DNA from: Periplaneta americana
Taxonomy: Eukaryota; Arthropoda; Insecta; Blattodea; Blattidae
Direction of reading: 5' to 3'
Assembly: GCF_040183065.1 (NCBI RefSeq)
Contig: NC_091124.1
Span: 65,325,501 to 65,389,500, forward strand
DNA length: 64,000 bases
A program made the translations under genes and the position numbers. Under the pieces are notes generated by a model that was not told the DNA's origin, did not search any database, and worked only from the letters and a program-made list of their open reading frames with translations. Below, piece after piece: positions 10,469 through 22,910 of the stretch (within the stretch, counting starts at the first letter, position 1; every line of letters begins with the position of its first letter).

Positions 10469-11632
10469 TTCGTTCACTGACGTTTAGCCATTCGGAAAGG
10501 GGTAGTATTTATATAGGTTGAAGCCAGTGAAGCGTATCGATTCACGACAGTTACAAGAAGCCGAGCGCTGTTGCAACACTTTATTTGAAGAGGCTAGTCA
10601 GTATTCTATTTATTTATTTTATTGCTAGTAAGTTTGAAATGACCACAAGTTAATACAATGCAAGACAAACTAACACACTCCTTAATGAATAAGACTCGTG
10701 CTCAGGAGGAGATTCCAATACAGACAAAAATAAAATTAAAATTGAGAGTGAATACAGATTAAAAAGTGTTTAGTATGTTTAAAACCTAACTATAAATCCA
10801 ATACAAAAATTACAATACAAATATTCTTCGCATACAAATTGAAACTAAGTTTTGTACTGAGATTAGTTGAAGTGCGAACTAGTTATCATGTGACATCCTT
10901 GGAAGTCTGTGTCTCGAAATATTGATAGTGATGATGAAAATGAACGTTGGGTGTAACCGAATGGACGCGGTAAAGCAATACACACTTCAGTTAGAATCAT
11001 TCAAAATATGTATTAAAATTTTACGAAAGAAGGAGGACAGTGCTATGACCCACTTGAAAAAAAACCTCATCTGCACAGGAATACTGTGCTCAACATTGAA
11101 AAAAAATAGTTGCGGTAAATATGGCTTAATATTCCAAGCCAAAAAGTGTGCCCAGAATGAAAGAACAGTTCTATGTAGAAGCGATTAATTTAGTCGTGAC
11201 ATATTTCGAAGGAAAGTATGAATTTTATGCAAATTAAATCTTCCCGACTGTGAACGGAATAATTCTTAGAGCTCTTCCCAGCAAAGCAATAAGTACTGAA
11301 TACTGTACGAGTTTCCATACTACAGAACTACTAAACCAAGTAGATTTTCTCGCAACTATGATTTCTGCAAGTATAACATGGCATCGATATATCAATACTT
11401 CAAGATAGAGATTTCAAAGACGTCACATTATAACTGGTTTATACTTTAATCAGAACACAAAACTTGGTTTCAACCAGTAAGTAAAGAACAGAATACTAAC
11501 TATCCTGTTCTTCAAATAACGTGTTGAAACAGCGCTTGGATATTTGTAAGTGTCGTGTGCCGATACGCTTCACTGACTTCAATCTGTACAGATACTACCC
11601 CTTACCACTGGCTAAAACATCACTGAACGAAC
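10469..11632. mobile_element. Unclassified element with about 150-bp inverted repeats
   Basis: The left arm (10469-about 10622) and right arm (about 11480-11632) are inverted copies. They share GTTCGTTCA, AAGGGGTAGTAT, CAGTGAAGCGTATCG, AGCGCTGTT and TTATTTGAAGA in the same order, with roughly 80 percent identity by eye. The 860-bp interior has an 88-codon open frame (10922-11188, plus) with several Cys residues and no recognisable family. No clear target duplication was found at the edges. It could be a long-TIR DNA element or two inverted solo copies of some other repeat. Confidence 0.5.
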
Positions 11633-11717
11633 AGTATCTACGTCGTTCTATGTTAGATTGTATGTCGTTCTATGATTGCAAAAACCATTTCGTGAGAGTA
11701 ATTCCAGACCAAATTTA

Positions 11718-12552
11718 CAGGGCGATCCGTTTGGGAAGACATAAAATAAAAACCTGATGAAATGAAAGCTTGCTATTTATTGTCAAATCATTTGTACATG
11801 TTTTCTAGAAGAATAGGAGTTTTGTCCAAATTAGTCCTCAACGTGCCCACCATTGTGGACACGATACTAATTCCTCCCATGTGTGATCTTACATCTCAGG
11901 GGATAACTTTCTCAAAAGCTGAGAAAATCCTTGCTCTCAGATCGTGAATATCCCTGGTTCGTTCTGCATACACATCATTCTTTTACGAAATCCCAGAGAA
12001 AGAAATCGGGTGGTGTAAGGTCTGGGGAATTTGGAGGCCACATAATTGGCTCTCCTCGACCACACCAGTTGTTACAAAATTGCACCACCCTGTTGGAACA
12101 CGATACATATTTTGTTTTCATGTTGTAGATGTGGTTCGAAAAAGTTTTTCAACATGTATATGTACTGTTCTGATCGATCTGTTTCTTCTGCGAAGATGAA
12201 CTGCCCAAACAGGTTATAGCGACTTACCGCGCACCAAACATTAACTTTAGGACTAGTCTGTTGAAGCTCATATGAGACATGCGGATTTTCACATCCCCAT
12301 ATAGTTGTATTATGGGTATTCACTCGTCCACTAATATAGAAGGTTGCTTCGTCAGAAAATACTCATCTATTCAAGAAGCATTTTATTTATTCGGTCGTTG
12401 CTGAGCAACTACTTTTGATTCTTATGCGGTAACAATGATGATACAAAACTCCTGTGCTTCAGTATCGCATTGGAACAGAAATGAATTCTACGGCACCTCC
12501 ATTATAAATTTTATACTCATTTTATTTTATGTCTCCCAAACGGATCAGACTG
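11718..12552 (-). mobile_element. Deleted Tc1/mariner element with TA duplication
   Basis: 835 bp, bounded by TA at 11716-11717 and 12553-12554. The termini are inverted: CAGGGCGATCCGTTTGGGA on the left against CAGTCTGATCCGTTTGGGA on the right, continuing GACATAAAATAAAA in both. Complete relatives are about 1.3 kb. This copy keeps both ends and part of the transposase but lacks the coding region for the N-terminal DNA-binding half. Confidence 0.85.
11985..12371 (-). pseudogene. Mariner-type transposase remnant
   Basis: The minus-strand order is FSDEATFYISG (first catalytic Asp, near 12360), VNTHNTTIWG, SPKVNVWC, ML-KNFFEPHL and FQQGGA, where the second Asp (usually QQDGA) is replaced by Gly. 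A frameshift and stop near 12070 follow. WPPNSPDLTPPDFFLW (near 12030) is then read in another frame and carries the third catalytic region. The lost Asp, the frameshift and the missing N-terminus make it inactive. The family assignment is secure from the ordered motifs. Confidence 0.8.
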
Positions 12553-12554
12553 TA

Positions 12555-14998
12555 TTTTAAATTCTGATCTGCCTCGAATTGCGTGTATACAGTTTTCATG
12601 TGATTGTATAATACAAAAATATAAATGTAAATGGTGACTATTTGAACAACAATTAGTTCATCTACAGATCAGGACAAGAGGCCAGTGGTAATGATATCAG
12701 TACAATGAGAAAATCTAGAAAAGTCAGTAAGCTAAAATAACGATTAATAAAGGGAAACTCTTCACCACTAGTCCTTACCGTTTAGCTTGAAAATTAACGA
12801 GTCCTTTATCAAAGTTTAAGTAACACCGATGTAGCTGCAAATTCAGCGAATTCTGCTGGGACTTTTGGCAGGGAAGAAAAGACTTATCAGCCTTCGATAG
12901 AGATTGGGTATGTATCACGGTCTTTAGAATGAATAACGTCACTGCGGTATAGAGAATGTCCTGCAGCGAGATGTCCATAGCTTACTTACGTGTTCCTGGG
13001 GTTATTTTGAGTGAAAAAGTTCTAATCAACATGGGTCCGAATTTATTTATAATTGATTTATTTAACTAGCTAACTAGTGAGTACAAATTAAATTTATAAA
13101 ACAAAAATGTTTCTAGCCACTACCGTAAGAGCCAGGCTCGTGTACGGTGTGGTCTTAGTGAATAATATAACATCATATTTACAAGGACAGTTTACTAAAT
13201 ACAGTAAGTAACTTAATTCAAACAAATAAATACAACACAAGAGCAAGAATAAAGAAGAAAGATAAAGGAGAGAAAAATACACATTTAATATAAATTGACA
13301 ATTCGACAGAAGTCAGTGATATTCAATAAAAACATGAATATAGTCGACAGAAATAAAAGGTAAAAAAAAAAATACATTTGTTAATATTATATATCATGGA
13401 TAATTTTACAAATTTCTTTTTTAAAAGCTTCAATTTTAAAATATTTCAAATTGCAACGGTATCGTATCTTTAGGATTATATTGTTTACTATAAATCAGAA
13501 ATAGCTACTGTATTTACAAAATATGGCCACTTCGAGAATTTCAATATTGCAAATTTATGAAACAATCACTGCTCAACGTAGTACAAGATTTCAATGGTCA
13601 CCGTTAGGAGCACTGATTTACAGCATTGTTGCCACTACTTATCGAATGACCTATACTAAAAGCCAGGTTATGAACCGACTAAACCGGAAGCAACGTTCTG
13701 TTGGTCTCTTTCTGAGCTCTGTTGCCACATAGTGGGGCGAGATTCAAAGCGTGTTCAGCGTTTGTCACCGATATGTTTAAAATAACTACTGTCTATAGTT
13801 CTCGATAACACTATCTACAATATTAGTAATTAAAATTACTGTTTTTAAGAAAGCACGAGCTAATGACGCTGGTACGAAATGCGACTCGTAATGAACGTGG
13901 TACTGCAAATGAACTGGCTACATTGTCTCCGTGATTCCGTTGCCAGATTTTCGTTAGCAGACGACATTTTCACGCGAGGTCCAATGAAAAGCTCCGTTCT
14001 CGTTCTCCCCTCCATCCCCCACACTCAACGTGTCATCACTGCACAGGCTACCCCTCTAACCCGCACTTTCCTCTCGCCCATCCAACTACTTCCTGTTTCG
14101 TCGGTTCATAATCTGGCTTTTAGTATAGTATAAAAACATTTCGAATAAATTTCATATTACCGGTACCGTAAAATCACTACTTCAATTTTCACTGACACTA
14201 ATTTAGTCTCGGCCTGTTATACAAGAAAGAAAGACTTAACAATGGAGAATTTGTGCGTATCATTTCCCCATGTTGGTCTTCGTTGAGCGCTAGATGAGAG
14301 TACCGCATCAATGCAGAAGCTGTACAGAAGTCCCCGTATTATCTAAAAATCAGACTCCGCATCCACACCTGAATTGCTCGCCTTTATATAATTATTTCAC
14401 GCGTATCTGACTACACGAATTAATGCTAAGATTCCCTCGAGTAAGCCATTAACTGAATTATTATACTAGAATAACAGCGTTTCAGTCGCTTCGCAGTCTA
14501 TACAATTCCTGACTTGACTTTGGGAAAGTAATTAGCAAGTCATTGACTTTCTCTCATTCTTTCGTAATTAAGTAGGTGCTGCATTTAGCTCGAAATTTTA
14601 ATAGGAATCTAATTATTCTCGAATTTTCTTCAGTGTAGCTTTATGAGCACAAAGTTCGTAAACAATTATGTAAAGAGACTGGATTTATTACTTAATGCCA
14701 CATCCTGTTAGTTCTAACGAGGAAACTTTTGTGTTGTGAAAATTGTGATTCCGTCTATTGCGGTAAATTTGTAAGTACAATGACTTCGAAATAACTCTGC
14801 AAAAGTCTCCATTATATGAATATTAAAGTCTACTAATTATTCAAAATGCACAACAAATTAGATTTATATGGGATCAGAGTTTTCGTTAATATAGAGTACA
14901 ACAATTTTCGCGTTCATATTTTTCATTTTCGTAGATCTTCAACAAAGAAAACTTTTGAGAAGCAGAATTATAATGCTACATAAAAGCAGTGATATTAC
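12555..14998. other. Long stretch without recognisable genes
   Basis: AT-rich sequence. Short open frames at 12775-12978, 13094-13282, 13523-13732 and 13879-14133 have no recognisable motifs, no supporting splice context and average composition. I cannot assign them. A C/T-rich patch lies at 14000-14100. Confidence 0.35.
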
Positions 14999-15178
14999 CA
15001 CATTCTAGTATATACAGTCACGAAGCTCAAAACGTAGTAAATATACATCCATAGATAGTTACTAACCACTAGGATCGCTAATATCGCCTCATTATAGACA
15101 ATGCGAAATAGTACCGGCACAGTCTATTGTTCCTAGCACTCTCACAACTCAAGCTTCGTGACTATATACTAGACTGTG
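14999..15178. mobile_element. MITE derived from the THAP element at 38.3 kb
   Basis: 180 bp ending in CACATTCTAGTATATACAG on the left, and CACAGTCTAGTATATAGTC when the right end is read on the opposite strand. Interior words CATCCATAGATAGTT, GGATCGCTA-TATCGCCTCAT and CTAGGAACAATAGACTGTG are shared with the two subterminal regions of the 1.56-kb element at 38310-39866, so this is an internal-deletion derivative. No convincing target duplication remains. Confidence 0.75.
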
Positions 15179-15179
15179 A

Positions 15180-16800
15180 GATTAATCTTTGTACGAATCG
15201 AGAGGCGAGACCTGAAATGTGAGCTTCGCGACAGGGAAAGGATGGGAGATCAGAAACAAAGTTTTTGGTTAATGTCACTCGAATCTTTTTAAAAATGAAG
15301 TAAGAAAATCTAGACTGTAGAGCAGTGATGTCAAAGCAAGCGCAATTTTCTGACCTTGACGTCGTGCGCGGACATCAAGCGCTAAGTATGGAAAGAGGAA
15401 GAGTTGTGTATATGAATAAGCAGCCTGTTGGGTTAAGAAAACAGTGGTGCACAAACTTCAGACGAAACGTGAAATTTTTATGTCATTTTTATATGTCTTC
15501 TTTCTGTTTGATATTATCTATAGTGTTTGTCAAACAGAAGTACTAATACCAATTTCTTAATATTGCAGTTATGTTTCAAATGTTAATAACATAATAAAGA
15601 GTTAAGAAGGAATATTCACATAAATTCCATAGCAGTACAACTATACTGTATTAAATGGATGAAACACATCATTCATAAAGAAAGTGATATCTTAAAAAAA
15701 AGACACTGAATATGACATGATAAGTTGGAATTGATATTGACGGTACCTTCAGCCTTATAAAAGTAATCAATAAACTAATGAAAACAATATTACAGTACAA
15801 AGCAAAGTTACCTAGGTCCTGTATGTGTTTTAATTGTAACTAATATTCCATAACAAAACTCTTATCGCATTATGCTTTTAAGGTAATATTGGTGACCAAC
15901 TTCCTATCATCAGAATATTAAATTATTTTCTCGAAATGTGCTGAAGCTATAGAGCTGACATTTTTACAACACATGGGCACGTATCTTTTGCTTATGATGT
16001 AAGAACAGTTGCTTTGTTAATTCATTTCCTTACAAATAATTTCGATGAAAATATTTTCAAAATTTTCAATACACTAACTTCAGTAATACGTATTTACGGT
16101 ATATTAGATTTACGAGAACATTGTGTAAAGCTACCAAATAAATAGGCCTATATCTGAAAATTTCACTTTCCTGCAAAAAAAGTTGAGAAAATATTCCTTT
16201 TGAATAAAAAAGCAAACTTGTGAAAAATGAGCATTAAAATTAAAACTTACATTCTTATAATGCACTTATACTTCTCAGACAAATCTAAAAATGAATATGG
16301 ATACAGTTTTAATAAGTTATCTTCCCTTTATCCATTGAATCAGTGCTGGCCATCCCTGAATATAGCTCGACCAAGCGGCATATACTACCTCTTTCGTCCG
16401 TCTCTTTTCTTTCCGCTGTAAAGCGCTCAGGCTCTCCTGAGTTCTAAAGCGCGCGCTTGCTCCTATGGGCATCAATTGTCATGACTGCTCTAGAGGGTTC
16501 TCAGGGGAAGTGTTTTTACGTCTTATCTTCGATCTTATGCAGCGTTCATTATTTCAACTTTCTTTGCTGGTGTTTCGTTAATACTCATATTTAAAATTCG
16601 TTTAAAGGCAATGTATAATTTTTGTCTAACTCGCTCGAGTGTGAAGATAGCAATGCTAATTCTTGATTCATCTCCTTAAATTACTTCTGTAAAAGTACCT
16701 ACAATGCAGTAGTATTAATATATTCAAACTCTGTCATCCAAGCAACAGCAAATGTGGATCTTGTCAGCTGATCAGAAATTGACGAATGCTGAATATTTTT
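15180..16800. other. No recognisable feature
   Basis: AT-rich sequence with short unassigned frames (15325-15546 and 16227-16421). I see no conserved motif or repeat boundary. Confidence 0.35.
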
Positions 16801-16804
16801 CATC

Positions 16805-17730
16805 CATTTATCTCTCCATAATTTTCTGTCTTACGGCAGCAAACCAGCATTCTCCCAATCTTTCCTAATTTCCCCCATCCTCTTAGGCCGGTAAAAATGC
16901 ACCTAACATAACGTTAATTAACTGTAAGTTAAAAATATGAATTGCTGTTAAAAATATTGCGTTTCTTCAACTTTACATTTCACATTTTAACATTCTGTTT
17001 GTTAATTCTCTGTTAAGACCATAGATTCTAGGGATTAACCATAACCTAAAACCAAGTATAGACTCAATTCTGTTTTCTGAACTCTGACAATAATTGCGAT
17101 TCTCGCTTGTTTCAGTTGTTTGATTCAGAGAGGATGGAAGTCTTTCTATTCTCTCAGGTTTGATTTATGCTTCTTTCAGTCGTTTGTATCACAGTAACGT
17201 GGAGCGGCGTACTGGCATTGCTGTTGTGAAATGAAAAACTCTGGAACAAAAGTAAATAGGGGACTAATTTCTCTTCGTTCGAGAGAAGTCTTCTGCTGTA
17301 AATAATTTCGCGGTATATACCAATTTTTGAGAATAAACAAACAAACGGATCTACGTTGAAAGCGAAAAGTGAGGCTTGGCAGAAAATAGCCTAAACCTTT
17401 GTATGAACTTCTATTCTGTCAACTCACTGAAAACATCCTCTCTGTTTATGTATTCATGGATATCATTTTCTAGATAATCAAGATATAAAAGTTCAGCATC
17501 TAACGCGCCAGCCATATTGAATACGTCTATGCTAACTGTTAAGTGATTTAACTGCATAAAATTGCGCAGTTAAATTAACATGGGTTTTAACAGCCTGTTA
17601 GTACTAACAGTAGTTGGAGAAATGCTTCAACTGTTAAGTTTACAGTTAAAATGGAATAACACATTGTTATAATTTAACAAAGGTTGAAGAAACCGGGCCT
17701 TAGTCTCCGTAAACGACAGGAGTCAACATT
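16805..17730 (-). mobile_element. RTE-type LINE scrap split by a Harbinger-like element
   Basis: AAACCAGCATTCTCCCAATC (16845-16864) and the pyrimidine-rich words after it match the 3' end of the RTE-like LINE seen at 35319-35592. The match resumes after 17700 with TTAGTCTCCGTA. The fragment was therefore continuous before the 814-bp insertion at 16886-17699. It is too short for any coding function. Confidence 0.5.
16886..17699. mobile_element. PIF/Harbinger-like non-autonomous element, TTA duplication
   Basis: 814 bp with imperfect inverted ends: GGCCGGTAAAAATGCACC, against GGCCCGGTTTCTTCAACC for the right end read on the opposite strand. It is flanked by TTA at 16883-16885 and 17700-17702. 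Three-base TWA duplications and GGCC-type ends are the signature of PIF/Harbinger. The subterminal regions are rich in GTTAAC/TTAACA words, as in the larger relative at 52402-54179. No transposase coding is visible. Confidence 0.6.
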
Positions 17731-18264
17731 TCAGAATAAATTCATTAACACTTCAATGACTTGCCGCGTACTGTGAAATAAAAGCAAACGCAATTGCTGA
17801 TGTCCGAGCCATGGAAGGTTCAAACATCCTGCAGTTACACAACATAACAATGTATTTTTAAATATACGATTGTTCAAGTGCAATAATCACAATTAACTAT
17901 TAATAAATTTTATCAGTATGAGATTGGAAGGAGACCATACGATGCATTCCAGATTCTTTTCGAATAAATTGAAGTCTGACTAATCAAAAAACAGGACTGA
18001 CTGCCTTGCACATCACCTGCATCGAATCGGCACCAAACCATGCGTCCATTGTGTGATCAAGAGGAATTGATGAACAGACACTATCTAATAAGTAGAGTAG
18101 AAAAAAGTATCGGTTACAGGCTACGCTGCATCGTACTTAGAGCTCTGTGTGCACGCTCGACTAGTTACTGTAGCGGCTGTTTGTACAGTCCGCTCCATAT
18201 AGGCTAAATGAACTCGTATTAGAATTTACATTTACAGAATTAGCCTCCTTGTGTTTCAAATTAA
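17703..18264. other. No recognisable feature
   Basis: AT-rich. No gene, RNA or element edge was recognised beyond the end of the LINE scrap at about 17730. Confidence 0.3.
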
Positions 18265-18390
18265 TTAACTCGGAACATATATTAAATTTACAAAAATATC
18301 ATTATTATCAATTAAGTCAAACACATTTTCTCCATGTTCTGAATTCAGTCGTCCTATTATCTGTTCTTTGTTGGAATTTTGTTTCGGCAT
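18265..18390 (-). pseudogene. Possible N-terminus of a hAT (CGGBP1-like) transposase
   Basis: A 41-codon frame starts MPKQNSNKEQII and contains EHGENVFD. This resembles the start of the BED/CGGBP1-like hAT proteins common in insects, where MPK is followed by about 20 residues and then an F-x-DGK zinc-finger entry. The zinc-finger cysteines are absent and the frame ends at a TAA. A similar MPKQNK start occurs at 48597. This is a weak assignment from the N-terminal pattern only. Confidence 0.3.
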
Positions 18391-19188
18391 TCTGATACAA
18401 CCTCAAGTCACTTAAGCAGGTCTACTATTGAGGAGTGTCGAATGTTCATTTCTCTGCTCCTTACAGATAGCAGAGACATCCTGCAACGAGACGCACTTTG
18501 TAAACAATATAGAAAGTATTGATACCAATACTTTTCTTCAGCCTTACTAGTAAGTTGTCTAGCATTAACAAAATACAGTATAAGTAGTCGATACTGCGAA
18601 GCAAGAAGTAGATTAGGATTATAATTTTATTAACTGAATTGCTGAAGTCCTGCCATTTGAAGGGACCTCAAAAATATTTCATGAAATGATTTTCAACAAA
18701 TACTCTTAAGAAACCACAAGAAAATATTGTAGTTAATGAGGTAACGGTTGTATATGAATGGTTTTGCAAACCGAAGTACTTGTGGAAAAGTTTAAGGTGA
18801 GCTCAAAGGCCCTATATTACCAATGTTAAATTAATCATATTAAAGTACAATGAGGAGCATAATTGTTGAGCGGGCGAAAATGTTTCGAGATCTGTAGCGA
18901 ATTTAATAAGAGGCTATAGATTTAATTCCTTCCCAGGATAGAAATGTAATATTTAAACAGAAAAGCGAAGCGAATATCTCGTCAACATATGAACCAAACA
19001 ACTCTTTCGGCTCGGAGCATGCGCAGCATGGCATTCTTTGTCTCAGAAAATACTCGAGTCACTCAACTATTGTAACTTCAGATACCTCTATGAAAACTTT
19101 ACTGCTGATTCTACATTACCTCAAAAGTGTTGACCTATTGTTTAGAAAGCGCACTTTATGAAAATAATAAGTTATGTCTTTTTTTACC
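18391..19188. other. No recognisable feature
   Basis: No supported gene or repeat boundary. The region may include eroded upstream parts of the hAT-like fragment. Confidence 0.3.
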
Positions 19189-19880
19189 GACTTACTTACT
19201 TGCTTACAAACGGCTTTTAAGGAACCCGCAGGTTCATTGCCGTCCTCACATAAGCCTGCCATCGGTCCCTATTCTGTGCAAGATTAATCCACTCTCTATC
19301 ATCATATCCCACCTTCCTCAAATCCATTTTAATATTATCTTCTCATCTATATCTCGGCCTCTCCAAAGGTCTTTTTCCCTCCGGTCTCCCAACTAACACA
19401 CTATATGCATTTCTGGATTCGCCCATACGTGCTACATGCCCTGCCCATCTCAAACATCTGGATTTAATGTTCCTAATTATGTCAGGTGAAGAATACAATG
19501 CGTGCAGTTCTGTGTTGTGTAACTTTTTCCATTCTACTGTAACTTCATCCTTCTTAGCTTCAAATATTTTCCTAAGAACCTTATTCTCAAACACCCTTAG
19601 TCTCTGTTCCTCTCCCAAAGTGAGAGTTCAAGTTTCACAACAATAAAGAACAACCGGTAATATAACTGATTTATAAATTCAAACTTTCAGATTTTTTGAC
19701 AGCAGACTAGATGACAAAAAACTTCTCAACCAAATAATAACATGCATTTCCCATATTTATTCTGCATTTAAGTTCCTCCCGAGTGTCATTTATATTTGTT
19801 ACTGTTGCTCCAAGATATCTGAATTTTTTCACCTCTGCGAAGGATAAATCTCCAATTTTTATTTCTTTTTATAACCGACT
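19189..19880 (-). mobile_element. RTE-type LINE, 3' end with TAAG tail
   Basis: The longest open segment (19343-19618) reads FENKVLRKIF, KKLHNTELHALYSS, RCLRWAGHVARMGES and GRPEGKRPLERPR. This is the C-terminal region typical of insect RTE-like reverse transcriptase ORFs, downstream of the RT domain. Further C-terminal coding continues in broken frames and ends in a NLRVP-stop-like end, followed by a (TAAG)n-type tail at 19189-19206. Upstream coding to about 19880 is frameshifted. It is 5' truncated and inactive. The 136-bp scrap at 42823-42959 is from the same family. Confidence 0.75.
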
Positions 19881-21579
19881 ACCTAAAAAAAAAAAAAAAA
19901 TGAAATTACATTATTCACGTACAACAAAGTTTTTACGGTATTCAACTATTCTGAAACTAGAACTCAGCAACAAATGTAATACTATAGATAAGATGTGTAA
20001 ATTTCATACGTCTAGCAATCTTAGTTTCTGAGGAAAAGTTGTGTATGTTGTGAACTTTTAACTTTCAAGAAAATGAGCGGCAAAGTAAACATTAGTAGAA
20101 CTTACATTTTCAAAAAACATACAACATTAAATTTGTTTTGAAAATTCGCAACAAAATCAGCCATTACAGTCTTAGACAATGCCGTCAACTTATGAAACAA
20201 ACATTCTGCTACAAAACAAGCCAAACGAACCTTTGGTAGCTAATAGTTCCAGAGATTTTTATATTTTTATGCAATGAGGAGGAGTAAGGGGAGAAAAGTT
20301 GTTTGGCATATAAAAAGAATTACGTATTTATATTATAAGATTTTTTTAAATACATTTTATGCCAAATGACGCAGAATTTTTCACATAACAATTTGGACAG
20401 AAACCAAATGTACATTTTATTTTATATTATTTTTCAAAATTTGGCCTCTTACTTTAAGCAGCAAACATTTTGCAGTATATGCCATGATTGGAAACGCCGC
20501 TCCTTTAGTGAGAAACCTTAGCTAAATGAAAATTATAGTGGTGAGAAGTTTGCCCGTGGCTTCTGTTGTCACGACAGCCTCTCGTGACAAAGATACACCA
20601 CAGCAACACAGCACGTGCAGTTCACACAAGTCGGCAAATGTCAGGAGAGTTCACAGCGGAGCAAGCATGAAATTAACTAGGGCAATTAATTGCTAATTGT
20701 AGTGAGTAAATTACGTTTGCACTGAAGGTACTACAACTGTTGGAGTTTTTTTCTAATTCTCTAGTAAAACAGTTTCCCTAAATGGGTGGAGTTGATAGAT
20801 TCTCCTCCATGAAACACAATTTCGATTTCCGGCAGAGATGCGGAAATTCAATTCACAAGTGAATTCACTTTCCTCCAGTTTACCTATGTTTTCTCAAGAA
20901 GTGGTCTTAAACCTTATTAGCCATATCTAATATTGGTGTACAACTCTCATAAGAATGGTCCACAACTGGACAAAGAGTTCAGTCTTCAAAGACGACGATT
21001 GTAACCATAACGATGATGATGATGATGATGATGATGATGATAACATTTCTCTTAATAATAAATGTGAACTAATAGTCAACAGTTAAAGGTTCTTTATTAT
21101 GTGATTGAGTGTTTACCGGGATTGTATATTTAACAACTATGTCACTGATTCATCTCAATTTCTTTTCACTTGACACCCATAACCCCGGACATAAACTGGA
21201 ATGAAGGTATCAGAGTAAACTTACGTATTGAACTAATGAACAACATAAAACAATATTAAGCTATTTATCATAGTTAGAGATGCCGGTACATAGTGTTCAT
21301 AATCGACGGATTCGTGAAATGCGGTTTTTCAACAGATAAAAGCAAACATTTTATGTTTGAAGCGCTTCCAAGTCAAAATATCGTATGTTCAAACTCGCGA
21401 AATAACGCGAAATTTTTGTTCTTAACACGAATTTATTCGAAGTCGAGTGTTTTTCAAGATAAATTTCGACTTCTTTTTACAAAATTTTAATTTTAAGTGT
21501 CCAAAGATTGGTGTAACTCACCACAGAAGTCAGCTGAGCAAGGAAAGCAGCTGAATGTCAACATATCGGAGAAAAAAAC
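19881..21579. other. No recognisable feature apart from a microsatellite
   Basis: AT-rich. A (GAT)n microsatellite lies at 21011-21042. A 7-bp-stem hairpin, GTCACGA/TCGTGAC, is at about 20569-20587. Nothing else could be supported. Confidence 0.35.
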
Positions 21580-21584
21580 AAGTA

Positions 21585-22660
21585 CAACACAAAAGACACA
21601 CACACCACACACAAAAAATACACACACAAAAAACAAACACAACACACAGAAAAAAACATACACACATCCAAAAATCACACACAATACACACATAGAAAAC
21701 ACACACACAACAGACACATAGAAAACACGCACACAACACAAACAAAAAAACACACACAAAACAATCACAACATACACAAAAACACACAACACACACAAAA
21801 CACACACAAAAACAGACAACACACATAAAAAACACACACAAAACACACACAAAAATACGCAAAACACACACACAACACACACAAAAACAGACAACACACA
21901 AAAAACACACAAAAACACACACACTACACACACACACAAAAACACACACAACACATATAAAAACACACACACAAAACACACACAATACACACAAAAAACA
22001 CACACAACACACACAAAAAAACACATATACAACACAAAAGACACACACACACCACACACAAAAAATACACACACAAAAAACAAACACAACACACAGAAAA
22101 AAACATACACACATCCAAAAATCACACACAATACACACATAGAAAACACACACACAACAGACACATAGAAAACACGCACACAACACAAACAAAAAAACAC
22201 ACACAAAACAATCACAACATACACAAAAACACACAACACACACAAAAACAGACAACACACATAAAAAAACACACACAAAACACACACAAAAATACGCAAA
22301 ACACACACAAAAACAGACAACACACAAAAAACACACACAAAAACACACACACTACACACACACACACTAAAACACACACAACACATATAAAAACTCACAC
22401 ACAAAACACACACAATACACACAAAAAACACACACAACACACACAAAAAACACATATACAACACACACAAAAACACACACAACACACACAAAAAAACACA
22501 CACAAAAACATACATAATACACACAAAAAACATACACAATACACACAAAAACACACAATACACACAAAAAAACACACACAATACACACAAAAACACATAT
22601 GAAAAGACATACACAACACACACAAAAAACACACACAACACAAAAACACACACAGGAATA
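21585..22660. repeat. AC-rich tandem array with a 446-bp duplication
   Basis: About 1.07 kb of CACACAA-type units with strong strand asymmetry (almost no G or T on the plus strand). The segment from about 21585 to 21925 recurs at 22031-22370: markers CATCCAAAAATCACACAC and CAGACACATAGAAAACACGC recur 446 bp apart. The long Cys/Val/Phe frames on the minus strand are read-through of this repeat and not proteins. Confidence 0.9.
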
Positions 22661-22730
22661 CACAGACACGTTTTCTAAAGAAATGTACGTCATTTTATAT
22701 AGGCTACAAAAATGTATGAATCTACCAATT

Positions 22731-22795
22731 TTAAAGGCCCATTCACAATGAAAATTAAACATAACCGTAACATAAACACAGAAGTTTGCGTCCAG
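22731..22795. mobile_element. Left arm of a TTAA-type MITE abutting the LINE
   Basis: TTAAAGGCCCATTCACAATG at 22734-22753 and AAATTAAACATAACCGTAA match, inverted, the right end of the element at 27820-28127 (GAATGAGCCTTAA). The L1/Tx1-like LINE starts directly after this arm, so it inserted into, or between, members of this MITE family. Confidence 0.6.
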
Positions 22796-22910
22796 GGTAC
22801 CAAATGGAAACAGTTTGCCGGCGACAGCCGAGCAGGTAACATCGTGTGTCGTACGTAGTCCGTGCGTGAGTGTTATATTGTGCGTTTGTTTCGAAACCTT
22901 GTGGTGAATC

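Noticed and set aside
10922-11188. Gene within the inverted-repeat element
   Set aside because: 88 codons, no recognised motif, Lys/Cys-rich by AT composition. I cannot support a function.
13879-14133. Possible host exon
   Set aside because: Open for 84 codons with slightly higher GC, but no conserved motif and no convincing splice sites around it.
21493-22653. Long Cys/Val/Phe-rich open frames on the minus strand
   Set aside because: They are read-through of the AC-rich tandem array. Three overlapping frames are open at once, and the composition is that of the repeat.
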